From Microcaldota archaeon (GTDB lineage: Archaea > Micrarchaeota > Micrarchaeia > Anstonellales > Bilamarchaeaceae): 21,246 bases of DNA. The DNA lies in the NCBI GenBank assembly GCA_013425425.1, contig JACCLJ010000044.1:1-21246 (forward strand). Direction: 5' to 3'. Positions 20,301 to 21,246 of the stretch are shown piece after piece. Under the pieces are notes generated by a model, which was not told the DNA's origin, searched no databases, and saw only the letters and a program-made list of their open reading frames with translations. A program made the position numbers and the translations under genes. Every line of letters begins with the position of its first letter. Within the stretch, counting starts at the first letter, position 1.

Positions 20301-21246
20301 CTATACGCCATACGTTTCGAGAAGCCGCGGGATGACCACTTCGTACTTGTTTTCAAAAACATCCTTCAGGTCGGTCTTTTCACCATGCATCATGAATATG
20401 CGCTTCAGCCCGTTTACGCTCTTTACGAATTGCTGCAATTCATTGAAATCGGCATGCCCCGATATCTTCACTCTTTCAATCCTCAGCTTCAGCTCAATCT
20501 CCTTCTCGCCTATCTGTATCTTCTTTTCGCCTTCAAGGACCTTTCTTCCTCTCGTCCCGGGCGCCTGGTATCCCACGAAGATGAGGCAGTTTTTCGGGTC
20601 ATTGCCGAGTTTTTCAAGATAGAAAAGCACCGGGCCCCCGGTCAGCATGCCGGACGTGGTCACGATTATGCACGGCTCTTTCAGCACGTCCTCCTTCGTT
20701 TTCGAGCGGGATGCGTGGAAATTCGGGCTCTTGAACGGGTCGTCCTCGCTCAGCAGTATCCTGTTCTTTATATCGTCGTTTGCGTAAAGCGCGTTGTGCC
20801 TGTAAATCCTCATCGCCTTGCCTATCATCCCCTCCACGAAGATTTTGGTGGGGGGCAATGCGCCGGAGCGCATGTAATCGTCCAGCGTAAGCAGTATCTC
20901 CTGCGCCCTTCCGACTGCAAAGCTCGGTATTATGACATGCCCTCCCTTGTTGAGCGTTTCGTTTATTGTCCTAATCAGCTGATGGGATGCCTCCTTGATG
21001 CCGGGCAGGATGTCCTCCTTTGCCCCATAGGTGGTTTCCATTATGAGCGTTTCCGCCTTCAGCGCCTTCTCGCACGGGTCGAGCACCCTGCTTTTCCTCA
21101 TGGAGATGTCTCCCGTATAGAGTATGCCGCCCTTCTCATGGACGAGCGTCATCGCGCTTCCCAGGATATGGCCGGCGGGATGCAGGGAGAACGGCAATGA
21201 AGTTGCTATCCTCTCCTGGTATTCGATGATGTTGGCCTCCATAAGG
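20301..21246 (-). CDS. Beta-CASP metallo-beta-lactamase ribonuclease (archaeal CPSF type), N-terminus beyond window
   Basis: The 314 visible residues are the C-terminal part; the frame is open at the window end. Numbered from the Met at 21242: metal-ligand motif 3 HPAGHILGS (His25); motif 4 TGDIS (Asp45); then the beta-CASP motifs ETTYG, IPSFAVGRAQEIL and TTSGMLTGGP; and the C-terminal His motifs SGHADF and FMMHGE. The HxHxDH motif and any KH domain would lie outside. Archaeal proteins of this group cut RNA endonucleolytically, some also act as 5'-3' exonucleases, and aCPSF1 drives transcription termination. Whether this is aCPSF1 (with KH domains) or the shorter aCPSF2 type cannot be decided here. 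Confidence 0.9.
   Translation of the reverse strand, partial: LMEANIIEYQERIATSLPFSLHPAGHILGSAMTLVHEKGGILYTGDISMRKSRVLDPCEKALKAETLIMETTYGAKEDILPGIKEASHQLIRTINETLNKGGHVIIPSFAVGRAQEILLTLDDYMRSGALPPTKIFVEGMIGKAMRIYRHNALYANDDIKNRILLSEDDPFKSPNFHASRSKTKEDVLKEPCIIVTTSGMLTGGPVLFYLEKLGNDPKNCLIFVGYQAPGTRGRKVLEGEKKIQIGEKEIELKLRIERVKISGHADFNELQQFVKSVNGLKRIFMMHGEKTDLKDVFENKYEVVIPRLLETYGV

Noticed and set aside
20385..21200. Plus-strand open frame of 271 codons
   Set aside because: It lies antisense to the beta-CASP nuclease, whose conserved motifs establish the minus strand as coding.
1..21246. CRISPR array, IS element or rRNA
   Set aside because: No regularly spaced repeats, transposase motifs or rRNA signatures were seen on either strand.

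Overview
The window is archaeal. It carries TFE (the archaeal TFIIE-alpha homologue), a beta-CASP nuclease of the archaeal CPSF type, TATA boxes about 26 bp upstream of leaderless starts, GGTG/GGAGG ribosome sites, and an intron-containing tRNA without an encoded CCA. Genes are tightly packed, with 1-nt and 4-nt overlaps and convergent stop codons that touch. Many proteins are large, unrecognised surface or membrane proteins. This fits a small-genome DPANN-type archaeon (Micrarchaeota or Diapherotrites are plausible), but no rRNA or ribosomal protein is present to settle it.

Layout. 1-660: 3' part of a DUF4349 membrane protein. 665-1241 (-): RelE-type toxin with its antitoxin. 1339-2643: purB. 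2702-8994: a five-gene operon with a PrgI/VirB3-like plus VirB4 N-domain protein, a separate VirB4/HerA-type ATPase, a small zinc-binding membrane protein, a coiled-coil/winged-helix protein and an 870-residue bitopic protein. It looks like a reduced type IV secretion-like machine with its ATPase split into two genes. 9042-9676 (-): an AT-rich vapBC module inserted between the ends of two convergent genes and bracketed by a 14-bp direct repeat. 9822-10948 (-): tfe and a Nudix hydrolase. 11045-11623 (-): a lipoprotein with an extreme density of N-glycosylation sequons. 11836-11961: tRNA-Leu(CAG) with a 42-nt intron in the D-loop. 12043-20300: a three-gene operon with a 1533-residue surface protein whose C-terminus resembles a beta-barrel, an unrecognised 497-residue protein and a Cys-rich secreted protein with Ig-like repeats. 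20301-21246 (-): the beta-CASP nuclease, cut by the window edge.

How the genes may work together. The two large operons are the accessory heart of the window. The first has an ATP-driven motor on the inner face of the membrane and a bitopic protein reaching outside. The second makes a very large exported protein and a disulfide-rich exported protein, with one apparently cytosolic partner. A link between them is inference from proximity only. The strongest sequence-level findings are the D-loop intron, the split VirB4, the barrel-like terminus of the 1533-residue protein, the tandem hairpins inside the first operon, and the scar left by the vapBC insertion.
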